This document shows, piece by piece, positions 1-11,286 of a stretch of DNA of 31,594 bases; within the stretch, counting starts at the first letter, position 1, and the number at the start of each line of letters is the position of its first letter. The notes under the pieces were generated by a model. The model made no database searches. It was not told where the DNA came from and saw only the letters and a program-made list of their open reading frames with translations. The translations under genes and the position numbers were made by a program. Source of the DNA: Chara braunii (taxonomy: Eukaryota; Streptophyta; Charophyceae; Charales; Characeae); the NCBI GenBank assembly GCA_003427395.1, contig BFEA01001052.1:1-31594 (forward strand), read 5' to 3'.

Positions 1-699
1 CTGCGCTAAATAGAAGTCCTGCCGGGTGTGCCAGCCCATGACAGACGCTTACCAGACCGTCTATAAACATTTCTGGTTGGGAGTTCATTGTGAATCTGGC
101 TGTGATCGTCGTCCTGACTGCGACGTTAAAGAATTCCTGAAGAGATGGGGGCGCTCTATAAATTCCTCCTGATCAGCCAGATCACATGGACAGGAAGGCT
201 CGTCGCCGTACGAGGGTAAATAAGAGTGGTTGGGCTGGCTTGCTTGGTAAGGACTTGGGCACAGGGGTGGGCCGAAATACACACGAAGACACTGCCTGCT
301 CAATGATGTTGTCCGGTATGTTGGATTGAGGGGAGGGTAGGTTCTAATTGGTGCTCAACTGAATACACAACCATACCCACTCATCATACATCTGCAACAT
401 GGTCTTTTTGTATTTTGATCAGTTGGTGGACAGACTGCTAACACCTCACAGACAGATTAGATTAGGACTGTTGTATGCTACCATAGCCAGTTCTGTCAAA
501 TGCTGCTGTAAGTGAACCAGTCAGAGTACATCTAGACTATGTAGACAATCTGTTGTGAATGTTGTAGACATGCCACTTGATTGGTACAGTAGGGGACCTG
601 CCGGACACAACTACTTTTAGAAAATTAGGTGCCGGTCAGACATATGCTGTGGTAGGATTCCAGTAGGGGGTTCTAGTGCAAACAATGTTTGCCTAATTC
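1..699 (+). other. 5' leader of Ty3/Gypsy element A
   Basis: Untranslated stretch between the off-window 5' LTR and gag of element A. The assignment rests on homology to element B on the opposite strand: 1-540 matches the reverse complement of about 11881-12420, and 640-690 matches the reverse complement of about 10434-10490. In B this leader lies between a primer-binding site and gag. By the same comparison, A's 5' LTR should end roughly 570 bases left of the window. No convincing ORF is present. The leader would hold packaging and dimerisation signals, but I cannot point to one. Confidence 0.8.
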
Positions 700-2550
700 A
701 TGAAGGGGTCGGACGTCGATGAGGAGAGAGTTGACGATGCTAGACTAACACATGCAAGGTCACGTAGGATCCCGCACGTGTTCCAGGCCCTACAACCGGA
801 AGACGAAAGACGCATTCGTGTCGAACACAGAGCCCGTGCTCTCGCAGCATCGAGAGAGGCAGCAAACGTTGCAGCTAGGGAACAGGCTGCAGCAGCAGAC
901 AGGGCAACAACCATGTCTTCTGCAGCAGCATCCTCCACTGCATCTTCTGTTGTCTCCTCGTCTGGACCCCAGTTGGGAATGCCAACAGGGTCCGCGGGCA
1001 CTTCCAGTTCAGTAGGATCACGACAGTCTACAAGTCAAATGGCGGGCTCGCAGTTCAGCCCGTTGACTCCTCGCGAAAGGGAGCTTAGGGAGCTCCAACA
1101 AGTCGAAAGGATCCGTGAACAGTAAGAGAGGGATCTGAAGAAAGCTACCGACAGAGAAAGAGAGATTAAAAATAGAACAGCCAGGCTTGATACTTTAGAG
1201 GCTGACAAAGCTGAGTTAGAGGGCTTGGATGACTCTGGAATGAATGAGCCCATGAAAGTGTTGAGGAACAACATGTTGTCGCTGCATGCGCACGTGGACA
1301 GCACGTTGGACTTTATACAGAGCACTCTAGACCAGATCCTGGATGCTTTGACAAGGCCAGGATTTAGGCCACCAGCACAATCGTCGTTGCCGTTATCGAT
1401 GATGTCAGGTCCCTTTCCAGTTCAAGCTAGTACACAACCAAGTGGTACGTCTGCAGCAGTCGCACAGACTGTTGCATCTTCTTCTTCGGGTCCAGCGGTG
1501 GGAGCTATTCCACCGCAACAACCTGTTCAACAATCTGGACAGTCGCAGGGTCAATGGTATCCTAAGACCCCAATGAAACCGCCTCTTGCCTTCTCAGGCG
1601 AGAGAAAGGACGAAGAACTCAACACATGGTTGAGGACCATCCCGGTTTGGGTGAAGGCAAAGAGGACCTTGCCTGAGGATGAAGTGGTAACTGCTGCATC
1701 TTACCTCGAGGGTAAGGCAGCCAAATGGCTAGATGGTGTAGTTGTGAAGGCAGGGTACGGGCGACGCATGGCGGACTGGGCTAAGTCATTAACGTTAGAC
1801 CAGTTCATGGAAATGGTAGAAGCTCGATGGCATAATCCTCAGGAGGCACAAAGAGCCACTGATGCGATTAACAAACTGGACCAAAGAAAGTTCAAGTCGG
1901 TCAGCGAGCTTACGATTACCGTTGAGAGTCTGATCCTCGTCCCTGGCATCAACTATAGTGACCAGTTCCTGTTAACAACCTTTGTTAGATGTCTTCCTGA
2001 GAACATCAGAAACTTGCTGGCCAGCGAGGCACGCCTCGAATACCATTCATTTGAGACATTGTCTAGGAAAGCCTTAGATTTAGAGGCCACACTAGGCAAT
2101 GTTCAACCCACTCAAAATGACACGAAGAAGAAGAAGAGTCCTCAGGAGTGGAAAAAGACAGGGGCTAAGTTGATGATGGTGGAGTCCGATGGGACTCAAA
2201 CTGAGATCGACGAGCTCACCGACCTGATGGACTATACAGAGTTTGACGGCGAGGAGGTAGCTGAGGGTAGCACCCTTGCCGCTGTAGTCAAGACTAAGGC
2301 AGGTGGCCGAGGGAAGGGCCAACCTAGGAGTCAAGGGAAGGCCGCCTCCAATCAGTCCAAAGTGGCTGAATGGGTGAAGGCAGGTCTTGACCAAGACGTG
2401 TGGCGTGACCGCCGAGTGCATGGCGCTTGTATCAATTGCGGGGAATACGGACACTCGCAATACAAATGCCAGAACGCAAAGGTTACGCAAAAGATAGCTC
2501 CAAAGATGGGGGCATCTTATTCCCAGGCTTCTAGCTCGGGAAACGCGTGA
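700..2550 (+). pseudogene. gag: gag of Ty3/Gypsy element A (one in-frame stop)
   Basis: Structural polyprotein that would form the cytoplasmic virus-like particle and bind genomic RNA. One frame runs from the ATG at 700 to the TGA at 2548-2550, broken only by TAA at 1123-1125. In order: an Ala/Arg-rich N-terminal part; a charged coiled-coil-like stretch around 1060-1210 that spans the stop; a Pro/Gln/Ser-rich linker to about 1560; a Gag capsid-like region at about 1590-2090 (SGERKDEELNTWLR, then helical sequence); a Lys-rich basic stretch; and one CCHC zinc knuckle, CINCGEYGHSQYKC, at 2428-2469. The last codons overlap pol in the -1 frame at a slippery heptamer. The 441-residue part from 1225 would lack the N-terminus. 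Family identity is clear; loss of function is inferred from the stop, which could be an assembly error. Confidence 0.9.
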
Positions 2551-2579
2551 GGCCAGTGGAAGTTTTAGCGGCTTCTACT
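2538..2579 (+). promoter_or_regulatory. -1 ribosomal frameshift signal between gag and pol of element A
   Basis: The heptamer G GGA AAC at 2538-2544 is in the gag frame exactly as the X_XXY_YYZ rule requires. Slipping back one base puts GGG AAA in the ribosomal sites, and the reading continues into the pol frame, which is open from 2535 (its preceding TAG is at 2532-2534). The gag TGA follows at 2548-2550. Downstream, 2555-2562 can pair with 2572-2579 (8 bp, one G.U pair, 9-base loop) after a 10-base spacer. Heptamer and frames are seen directly; a role for this modest stem is inference. Confidence 0.75.
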
Positions 2580-5478
2580 CAAGATGACGTGGGCTTGATA
2601 CCCTCCCCACTTCATGACAAGGCCGAAGCTAATGACTCCTTAGCCACCCCGCAGACACATCTAGACCAAACTATGCTCTATACGTTAGATGTGTCTGAGG
2701 CCTTAGAAGACTTAGAAGGTGAGTGGTCAAAGAAGGACCCTCGCGAGTCTTGGGTGGCACTGAAGAAAGGTCCTAGAGGGGAACATTTCGTGGTGGAAGT
2801 GGATGGAGGAGGCCGCAAATGTGGTGCCTTCATAGACATCGGATTCACGCGAAATTACATAAGTCGCGACTGTTTGGAAAGGCTGAACCTACAGGACCGG
2901 GTACAACACCTTAGTAGACCAGTAGCATCTACTTTGGCCAACAAGGAGCGCATGATAGTAACAGACTACATCAAGGACGTAGTCTGTACCTTCTCCTATG
3001 GAGAAGGATAACTTAATCATAAGATCTCGTTCTTGGTTAGCGACGACTTACCATTTGACATGTTGTTAGGCATGTACTACCTCGAAGTTGCTAAGCCCCA
3101 GTTCGACTGGGGTAAGAAGGTGCTCAAGCATAAGTTGCCCGATGGCCGAACTGTCAGATTGACTAAGTTCAAGGCCAGTAGTATTAAAGATACCTATGGC
3201 TGCTTGTGTGCATCATCGTTCTACAATTACTATAAGCAAAACCAAGAGGAGGGTATGTACCTTGTGTATGTCTCTAAGAAAGGGGAGGCCGTTAAAAAAC
3301 CCCCAGAGATAGAACGCGTCGTTGCTAAGTTCCTTGATCTGTTCGAGGAGCCCACAGGAGTTGTTGAAAGGGAAGTTGTCCACGCTATAGAAATCATTCC
3401 AGGGAGTAAGACCCCAAAGGGAAGGATCTATAGGATGGCTCCCGCCGAGTTAGATGAACTTCGGCGACAGCTTAAGGAGCTGACAGAGAAGGGATGGATT
3501 CGGCATAGTACCTCCCCTTACGGATCACCCGTTCTATTCGTACCGAAGAAGGGAGGTACTTTGAGGATGTGCATTCACTATAGAGGCCTCAATGCCATCA
3601 CAGTGAAGAACGCAGAGCCTCTACCTCACATAGACGACCTATTGGATAGGGTGCAGGGATTCAAGTACTATAGTAAGATAGACTTGAAATCCGGATATCA
3701 TCATATCGCAATAAGACCTGAGGACCAACACAAGACAACCTTCCATACCAGATACGATTTGTATGAGTTTGTAGTGATGCCCTTTGGTCTTTGCAATGCG
3801 CCGGGTACATTCCAGCACGCTATGAATCGGATCTTTCATGACCATTTAGATAAGTTTGTCATGGTATACCTTGACAACATTCTGATCTTTAGCAAGTCTG
3901 CCGAGGAGCATGCAAAGCACGTTGAGACTGTACTCTCACTCATGCGACAACACAAGTGTAAGGTCAACTTAGAGAAGTGTGAGTTCGGTCGCACTAAGAT
4001 ACTATACTTGGGTCACGAAGTATCCGCGGAAGGGATTAGGCCGGAGGATGCGAAGGTGGTTAGTATTCGAGACTGGCCACGACCTTAGACTGTCACTGAG
4101 GTCAGATCATTCTTAGGAATGTGCGGNTACTATAGGAACTTCGTAAAGAACTATTCTACAGTCGCCTCTCCTTTGACTGATCTAACTCGACTTGACACGC
4201 CGTGGGACTGGAGTGATGAGTGCGAAGGTGCTTTCAAGAGATTGAAGCATGCACTCATGAATCATGAGGTCCTCATGGTTCCCGATCCTCAGAAGCCATT
4301 CATAGTGACCACTGACGCAAGCCAATATGGCATTGGCGCAGTGCCGGCTCAACAGGATGGGAAAAAGTTGAGACCAATTGAGTATATGAGCAAGAAGATG
4401 CCATCAAAGAAGTTGGCAAAGTCCACCTATGAAAGGGAACTCTATGCTCTATATAAAGCACTTGTCCATTGGAGACACTTCCTATTGGGAAGGTTCTTCT
4501 ACTTGAGGACTGATCATCAGACCCTCAAATGGATCAAGACTCAACCGGCTCTTTCTGATGCACTCAAGCGATGGACCAGTATGACTTCAAGCTTGAGTAT
4601 CTGAAGGGAGAGTATAATAAGGTTGCTGATGCGCTATCATGTAGAACAGACTACCTAGGTGCGCTAGTTTCTGACTTTGGCGTATCTGATGAAGTAACTC
4701 GATCGTTGGTGGGAGCCTATCAGGAAGACCCTGTCACGATGGACATCATTCGCAAACTTCAGGCAAAAGACAAGGCCACGGAAAGCGAGTTTGTGATGGT
4801 GGACGGGCTCCTCTATCTTGATAAGGCCGGAATAAAAAGATTAGTAGTTCCATCTAGTGGACCTTTGCGTAGTTTGTTCTTAGGAGAATGACATGACGCA
4901 ACGGGACACTTCGACTACAAGAAGACGAGTGCTAACCTAGTACAACGATTTTGGTGGCCAAGAATGTTAGATGACGCAAAGAAGTACGTAGAGACCTGTC
5001 AGGTCTGTCGGCGGGACAAGCTGCGAACTCAAGCACCGCTTGGGTTGTTGAAGTCTTTGCCTATTCATGCTGGTCCAGGACAGAGTGTTTCCATGGATTT
5101 CATGGACACCCTGGTGACTAGTAAGAGTGGCAAGAGGCACATCTTCGTCATCATCGATCGATTCACCAAGTACGCTAGACTAGTGGCTATGCCAGAGACC
5201 GCAAGAACTGACTATGCCATCAAGTTGTTCAAAGACAACTGGGTGCGTGACTTTGGTTTACCAAAGTCAATCATTAGTGACCGAGATGTCCGATTCACAA
5301 GTGAGTTGTGGAAGAAGACTGCAGAACAGATGGGCAATCAACTTCAGATGACGTCAGGGAATCATTCCGAAGCCAACGGACAAGCCGAGCAAATGAACAG
5401 AGTTGTACAACACTTGCTGAGGCATTACATCAAGCCCAGCCAGGATGATTGGGATGAGCAGTTGCCTCTCATCGCCAG

Positions 5479-5669
5479 CCTGTACAACAATGCTGTCCAC
5501 AGCAGTACCGGCGTTAGTCCTAATCAACTTCACTTGGGATGGAAGCCTAGATCAGCATTAGACTTCCTCCTACNCCTGTACAACAATGCTGTCCACAGCA
5601 GTACCGGCGTTAGTCCTAATCAACTTCACTTGGGATGGAAGCCTAGATCAGCATTAGACTTCCTCCTAC
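5479..5669 (+). repeat. Exact 95-bp tandem duplication around an N in integrase
   Basis: Bases 5479-5573 and 5575-5669 are identical and are separated by a single N at 5574. The 96-base offset keeps the frame, so the integrase simply repeats about 32 residues (LYNNAVHSSTGVSPNQ and onward). An exact duplicate around an N, inside a copy that is otherwise decayed, looks like two contig ends joined without removing their overlap. Confidence 0.9.
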
Positions 5670-6325
5670 CCGAAAACCGACCCGCTGCAACTCCAGGCAC
5701 ACTTGAGTATGGTATGCAGTATGAGAAGTTGCTGCAAGAAGCTGTCGAGCACATGAAGAAAGCTCAGCAAGCAATGCTTGCTTCTGAGAATCAACATCGC
5801 AGACAGTCCACATTTCAAGTAGGGGAACGAGTCTGGGTCAAGGCTAGTGAGTTAGGACAGGAATTCAGAATCTCTCACAAACTAATGCCTCCGTACTTTG
5901 GTCGCTGGGAAGTCCTGGATATAGTGGGAGATGAGATGGATGGTCCCACATATGTCATTCATGTCCCTGGACACCTACGCACTCACCCAGTCTTTCATGC
6001 CTCAAAGCTTGCACCTTTCGCTGAGACAGATCAATTCCCTTCCAAGAGATCGATGCTGCCCCCAACCATGGATGGTCAAGTGGACATCGACGACATTGTG
6101 GATCACAGAGATCTGCCTGTTCCTAAACCATTGGGTAGAGGAAGACCTCCTAAACCCAAGAGAGAATATCGTGTCAGATTCAGGCATCATACGGATCCAA
6201 AGGAAGACCGGTGGTTCACCAGAGAGGAACTGATTGACACAGCTCCTCAGGTGGTGGCAAAATATGAGAAGAAGCTGAAAGGGAAGGCACCTGCGAAGTA
6301 AGCATCTCAGCAGACTTTCGAAGCT

Positions 6326-6338
6326 AAGGGGGATGGAA
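6326..6338 (+). promoter_or_regulatory. Polypurine tract of element A
   Basis: AAGGGGGATGGAA lies directly before the first TG of the 3' LTR. In LTR retrotransposons such a purine run resists RNase H and primes plus-strand DNA synthesis. The position is as expected; the central T is a minor departure from a pure purine run. Confidence 0.7.
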
Positions 6339-7383
6339 TGTGAGGATTGAGCCCTCAAGTGGGGGCCTTGCCATGATGTACATGTTCTGGGCTAAGGCCC
6401 CAGCAAGCCTAGTGCCCGCCCTAAGTGAAGGCGGGCCAGCAAATCAACAAAAGCCCTATGTACCAACATTTCACGAAGTGGGGTCCATACAATTGCAGCA
6501 CGCCAGTTGGTTGGAGTGCACCGAGTCTCGGATTTCAGCAAATGCTGAAAACCCAGGGCCTCTGAGTTAGTTAGGCCCTGGGCACTTGAACGTGAGGCCG
6601 ACAATGCATGCTGGGTATAGAGGCCGAAAATGCCAAAGGGAAATCGGCCCACTATCTGAATCTGGCCGCAGGCCTTGATGAAAAAGGCGCAACTGCATTG
6701 CCCCGGGCCTCAACTGTATCAGGCTGGGTTCAGCCACTGGGGCCCAGTCGCAAGCTGAAGGGAGGCCGCCCACACGCAGCACTGGCATATAGGCAAGCAG
6801 GGCGAGTGGGCAGGGATTCTTGGCCAATGCAGGCATTGTGGGCACGCTGCGTTAATGCGAGGTGCTGCGCTGTGCAGAGCTGCGCTGCGTTGGGATGAGG
6901 CAGGCTAGCGTTAGGCGGTAGGGCGCTGCCTGTGCACTGGGCGCTTGGCGGCCATAGCCGGGCTGCATAAGGGTGCAGGGGAGGTGAGGGCAAAGGTGGT
7001 TCTTCGGAGGTGAAGGGCGCTGTGTGGGTAGCAAGGGAGAGTGTGGGTGAAGAGGACACGTACCTGGTGGAGGTGGAGGTCGGCATTGGTGTTGACATCA
7101 TCACTCGCNGGTAGTCAAGTTGTCTGGTTGCTTTCATTGCTGTAGTTGTAGGCTTAGTCTGTAGAGTAGATAGGGCGCCTGGCGCCATTCATAAGAGAGA
7201 GCTACATTGGGTTATGTTGTTGGTGTTGCCCTGTTGGGCATGGACATTGACTCTTCTATATCATTCTCAATTGGATGGTTACTCGGTTCCATTGTGCTAT
7301 CTGCTCTGGCTTTGACTACTTGGACTTCAGTGTGATTTTGCATTCTGGATTTCTGTGCTTCGTCCATATTCATGTTCCTTGCA
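6339..7383 (+). repeat. 3' LTR of element A
   Basis: Starts TGTGAGGATTGAGCC right after the polypurine tract and ends CATGTTCCTTGCA. Both borders are set by comparison with element B's LTR on the other strand, which starts TGTGCGAGGATTTGACC and ends TTCCTTGCA before a primer-binding site. Shared blocks run along the length, for example GCCCTAAGTGAAGGCGGGCC and GACTACTTGGACTTC. The length is 1045 bases against 1224 in B, and the divergence is large, so A and B are related subfamilies. The LTR has one N at 7110. A target-site duplication cannot be checked because the 5' LTR is outside the window. Confidence 0.85.
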
Positions 7384-7984
7384 TTAGTATAAGCTTGCAG
7401 CATAACCGTCACAAGGTAAAATGTCCTTTTATGGTGCTTCAGGATATCTTCCTGAAGGTATTTCGCAATTAGCTGTCCTTCTATCTCGGCCACATGCTTT
7501 TTGCAGATAGGTTATAAGGTAGACATCTCTTGATTGTTTGAGCAGTTAGGCAGTCTGGTAACCCATGTAGGTCTGTTTGTACCTTAGTTAGCCCTTGAGG
7601 TCGCAGAAATAGTGATTACCTAGCTTACTCCAAAGATCAGTCCTTTCCGTAAAATACCTTACACTTCTCTGTCCTGCTGGTTTAACATACATTTGAGAAA
7701 AAGATCCAGACGGAGAAAGAAGGTTTTGTATAACATTGAGGACAACCATAGGCATTAGCATAGGTTCTCTGCATTCTATCCACGTTCAAAGTGCACAGTC
7801 GCATGTTCATTTTTTTATTAAAAAAACTAAACTACCCAAAAGTGTTTATTGTAATTTTTCAATTAGTAAAATATGAAATTAAGTTTTATATTATTTATTT
7901 GGAGATCCTCGTTCTCCAAATCCCCATCTCTTTTAGTTAGATTTTCATGTAATCTCTAAGGGTATGTGTATGGCCCTATCCGTC
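7384..7984. other. AT-rich spacer between elements A and B, no gene seen
   Basis: No ORF, RNA gene or element end is recognisable. The stretch 7800-7900 is strongly AT-rich, and TTGGAGA/TCTCCAA at 7899-7905 and 7913-7919 can form a 7-bp hairpin. It may be the target DNA of A, or the last unrecognisable part of truncated element B. Confidence 0.6.
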
Positions 7985-8850
7985 TCTCCTTCGTTTGATT
8001 CGCCAGTCGTCATCTCACAACACAAGTGTCGTCCTATAGTTCTTTTCTTCAAGGGAACCAAGGAGAATACAGACACCTAGCAACAACATTATCTCTCTCA
8101 GAAGAAGCTTGTTAGGCCTGCCCTTCCGAGATTCAGAGATTAGGAAGATATCCCACCCGTGGTTCTGTTTGTCCCCATAGGAACACTTCAACCTTGAAGT
8201 GGTACCTCCTAGCGGATGTCACAAAAGGCTTGTCGCTATCCGGCAAACGAGACTATTGTCCACAGTTGCCTTCCCCTTTAGCCGGAGAAACAGCGCTATG
8301 GTAATCGTGTAGCCCCTACACACGTCTTTGATGTGGCCTACGATAGACTCTACAGCTCTCCTTGGCCGCTGCACTAGGTCCTTGAGCTCAGCATTTCCAC
8401 ACAAAAAACGGCAAGTGTAGTCCCAGGTAGAGTCATTGTCTCCGAGAGCCCTATCAGGTTAAGGCCGCTTAACATTGACTTCTACCAACCCTCAGGACCT
8501 CAATTATGGTTACCCAAGCAGCTAACAGGTCTTTCATAGACCGTTCTGGCAAGCTCCTCTAAGGACTCAGACACATCACATGAACAGAGTATCATGTGGT
8601 CTAGATGTGCCTGCGGGGTGACTAAGGAGTCAGTAACCTCAGGCTTCCTTTGAGATGGTGAGGGATCTTCAACCATCTCACTCTGCGCAGAAGCGGTTAC
8701 AGCTTCGTCGCGCCCGATGTGTTTACCCTGGGAACTGCTCGCAGTGCTTTCCCAGGTTGAGAGTGCCTCATGCCCCCTATGAGGACGCACCCTCGGTGAC
8801 CAACTCGTTTGAACCTTGCCCCTTGGTACGACCGTACAGGCCACACCCTT
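7985..8850 (-). pseudogene. Decayed start of pol (protease part) of element B
   Basis: Minus-strand relic related to the start of pol in element A. Matching pieces include DSLVTPQAHLDHMILC at about 8570-8640 (A: DSLATPQTHLDQTMLY) followed by DVSESLEEL (A: DVSEALEDL). Weaker matches through 8219-8404 and DNA similarity near 8070-8100 correspond to A's FDMLLGMYYLE region. No frame stays open and no protease active site survives. Homology fades by about 7985, before any reverse transcriptase, so the copy is truncated. The left border is approximate. Confidence 0.75.
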
Positions 8851-8851
8851 C

Positions 8852-10211
8852 GCAAATGTTCCGCATGGGTCAGTTTCCCACACACCCATTGCAAGACTCT
8901 ACTTATTCCTACTGATAAACAAGAGTCTTCTTGTTGGCTCCTAGACTGATTAACCTACTGCAAATCAGTCGCCTTAGCCTTATCTTAAGACGACCAGCAC
9001 TTCTCCCTCAGAAGTCTTCTGATCGCTGACAGCTCTGTCTATCTCCCAAGGATCATGGACTCCCTCTACCCCTTCCTGATTTCTTTCAGAAACTATATAC
9101 AGTAGGAATTCCCCTTTAAGTTTTTGATCCTGGGGTAGCTTCTTTTTGCCCCCTTTGACTGGACTTTAACTTGCGTTCTTAAGCTTATCCTTTATGCCTA
9201 AGACCGACCTATATAGGAAACGGTATTCGTACGCAATTCTTGTGGTCGCAAGGACTACCCCATTCTCTATTCTTTCTTTATGGAGTAATCATGAGATCAA
9301 GGGTCCCATACAGCATCCCTAGGACCCGTAGCCTAGGACACCAGACCTCAGTCCAATAAGGCGCTGGTCTTTCCCATTTTGTTGTAATAACCCTTCTAAC
9401 CACCGTGCTGCTGCAGCAATCACCCGCTTCCTTTGACATTCATTTTTGTTCCTAATGTGCGTCAGCACCTGCCTCCACCAAACGTCGAGGGCTTCGTCTT
9501 TCCTACTCTTGTAGAAGACTCCGCCTGTGCTAATGCTGCATCCGGAACCCATTGGGTCCTACCATCAATCTGCACTGCCGCTTGCTGTGCAGGTTGGGGT
9601 ATGTGCAACTGTTCTGTAAAAACAACCGTCTTAAGGGAAGAAAAAGAAGCATACTGAGTCTGCATGTCTACAGCTAACTGTCCGCCTGACAGACTAGTAC
9701 CAAGCCTAGCTAGAGAAGGACCAGACACCAGCGACATTCTAGTCGCCGACGATGAGACAAGTAAAGGTTGCCTTTCAGTCCGGACACTAAGCGGCTCAGT
9801 TAAGGATGTACCAATTTGTCCACTTCTACTGTCCACCCTCTGTATCTGAACTTAGCTGGAAAGGAGAGAAGTGTCCATACTTTCTCGCATGGACATGGAC
9901 TCTTGCATGCCTACTTCGCATGCCCGCAGATCCTGCTCTGTGTTGCTGAGTCCATTTCCTTCTGATCCCTGTAACCTAACTTTGTCATTGTCTTCTCCAC
10001 TAACTAGTATGGCTCTATCTCTAATCCTTTGCTTCCTGTCCACTGCGTCACTGACCCCGACTTCTAGCCGAATAGGAATGTCTACTGCCTCCTGAATGTC
10101 CAGGTCGGCTAGCATGACGTGGAGCGGCTTGCTGAACTGCGAGCTCACCATTTGACTTGAGACTGTTGTCTGACTAACACCTACTTTGGCAGATAGTGCC
10201 TCAGCCTGCAC
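8852..10211 (-). pseudogene. Decayed gag of element B
   Basis: Minus-strand relic of a Gag related to that of element A, scattered over three frames. Recognisable parts: SSQMVSSQFSKPL near 10130-10160 (A: TSQMAGSQFSPL); RKQRIRDRA near 10010; a Gln/Ser/Pro-rich linker at 9462-9836; RKDEALDVWWRQV at about 9460-9505 (A: RKDEELNTWLRTI); and AAARWLEG near 9380. A zinc-knuckle ghost is visible at 8893-8852: Cys-x2-Cys and the final Cys remain, but a TGA lies inside and the His position reads Pro. Clearly non-functional. The homology is protein-level and patchy, and borders are approximate. Confidence 0.8.
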
Positions 10212-10578
10212 GACTTGTTTGTTGGATCCTCATGTCGCTGCTGCTGCGGCAGCCTTTACTAACCATTGCTCCGTTGCTGCTGCTGCCTTTTGGACCCAAC
10301 ACTACACACTGCTTTCAGTGGGTTCAACAGACCTTGTACACAACAGCCTCTCTAAGGGCTTTGCACCATGTCAGCCTCTATTAATCAACTCCCTCCTACT
10401 CACTGCTACACTCCCACATCAGCTATAGCAGACTGTTGTTTGCACTAGTGTCCTTGCTTGAACCTACCACAACATAGGGTCTGACCGATTTGTAAAATAA
10501 AAATAATAAAATAATTATTCGGTCCATATTTCAGAACGCAGTTCAGGCGGTGTTAACAGAAAATAAACATACTCATGC

Positions 10579-10586
10579 AAATGATC
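10579..10586. repeat. Left 8-bp target-site duplication of the hAT-like element
   Basis: AAATGATC directly abuts the left terminus and is repeated exactly at 11867-11874 directly after the right terminus. Confidence 0.85.
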
Positions 10587-11286
10587 CATGGCTACGATCC
10601 GGACCACCAGACAGGGATCCGGACCGTCCGTGGTCCGGGGTCCAGGGTCCGGGTCCGGATCTTTGTCCAGATGTGAGGGCCCCAACCCAATGGCCAAAAT
10701 TTTTTTGGGTTGTCCGGGCCGTTTGTTCACGCCCTGGGCCGCCCAAAAAAAATAGTGCCTTATTTTTTACCACGCTCACCGTCGATCCAGACGGCCCGGA
10801 AAGTCTACGAGGGGATTTGGTTTTCTTTGTTTGTTTGTTTGTTTTCGTACTTGCGGCGGCACATTAAAAAAATTAAAAAATTAAAAAGTTGAAAGGACAG
10901 TGTGGGGTGGCCAAACATTCCCCTCGCTCCTGAGTATTCATGTCCTAGTTGGGTCCAGCCTCTTTTCTGTAGGATCCCTACAACGTACTAGCTAGGACCC
11001 TACGTCATGCAGAGGTACAATTCAAACTTGTACTTCGTGAGCGTGGGCAGATAATATATCGTCTGAATTCGAATTCAGGTCTGTGCATCTCGGTTATGGG
11101 TCACTATTTCTCTGTTTTCTTGTTTTTGTTTTCTTCTCTCGTTTTTCTTTTGCCTCTACTCACCAAATGCACAAAAGACAAAACATATGGTGGCGTATTA
11201 TTCCACGTTCTGCAGAAGATTCATTCTAACTTTGCACATTTCGTTAGTAGTGCAGCCAAGCCCTAAGAGTCACGTGCAGAGACCAA

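Larger units (their letters stand above)
2535..6301 (+). pseudogene. pol: pol of Ty3/Gypsy element A (protease-RT-RNase H-integrase-chromodomain), inactivated
   Basis: Enzyme polyprotein of a chromovirus-type element. Domains in order: aspartic protease about 2760-3110 (active-site region reads DIGFT at 2835-2849, later FDMLLGMYYLE); reverse transcriptase about 3380-3990 ([25 protein letters not shown]); RNase H about 4290-4570 (TTDASQYGIG, YERELYAL, RTDHQTLKW); integrase with zinc finger about 4892-5015 (HDATGH, CQVC) and D, D, E core residues in MDFMD, ISDRD and NGQAEQ; and a chromodomain-like tail about 6157-6290. Breaks: TAA 3009-3011, TAG 4086-4088, a frameshift near 4575-4590 from frame 0 to frame 2, and TGA 4889-4891. 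The catalytic YxDD box reads YLDN (3867-3878). The 5574 N lies between two copies of a 95-bp stretch. It ends at TAA 6299-6301, 37 bases before the 3' LTR. Confidence 0.93.

Noticed and set aside
1225-2550. Independent 441-residue host gene
   Set aside because: Same frame as 700-1122, with a zinc knuckle and pol directly behind it; it is the main part of gag.
6608-7188. Several short ORFs of 90-150 residues on both strands
   Set aside because: They fall inside the 3' LTR of element A, are compositionally biased, and are not kept in the LTR of element B.
10550-10892. Pro/Asp/Gly-rich ORFs on both strands
   Set aside because: Products of the TCCGGA/GGTCC subterminal repeats of the hAT-like element.
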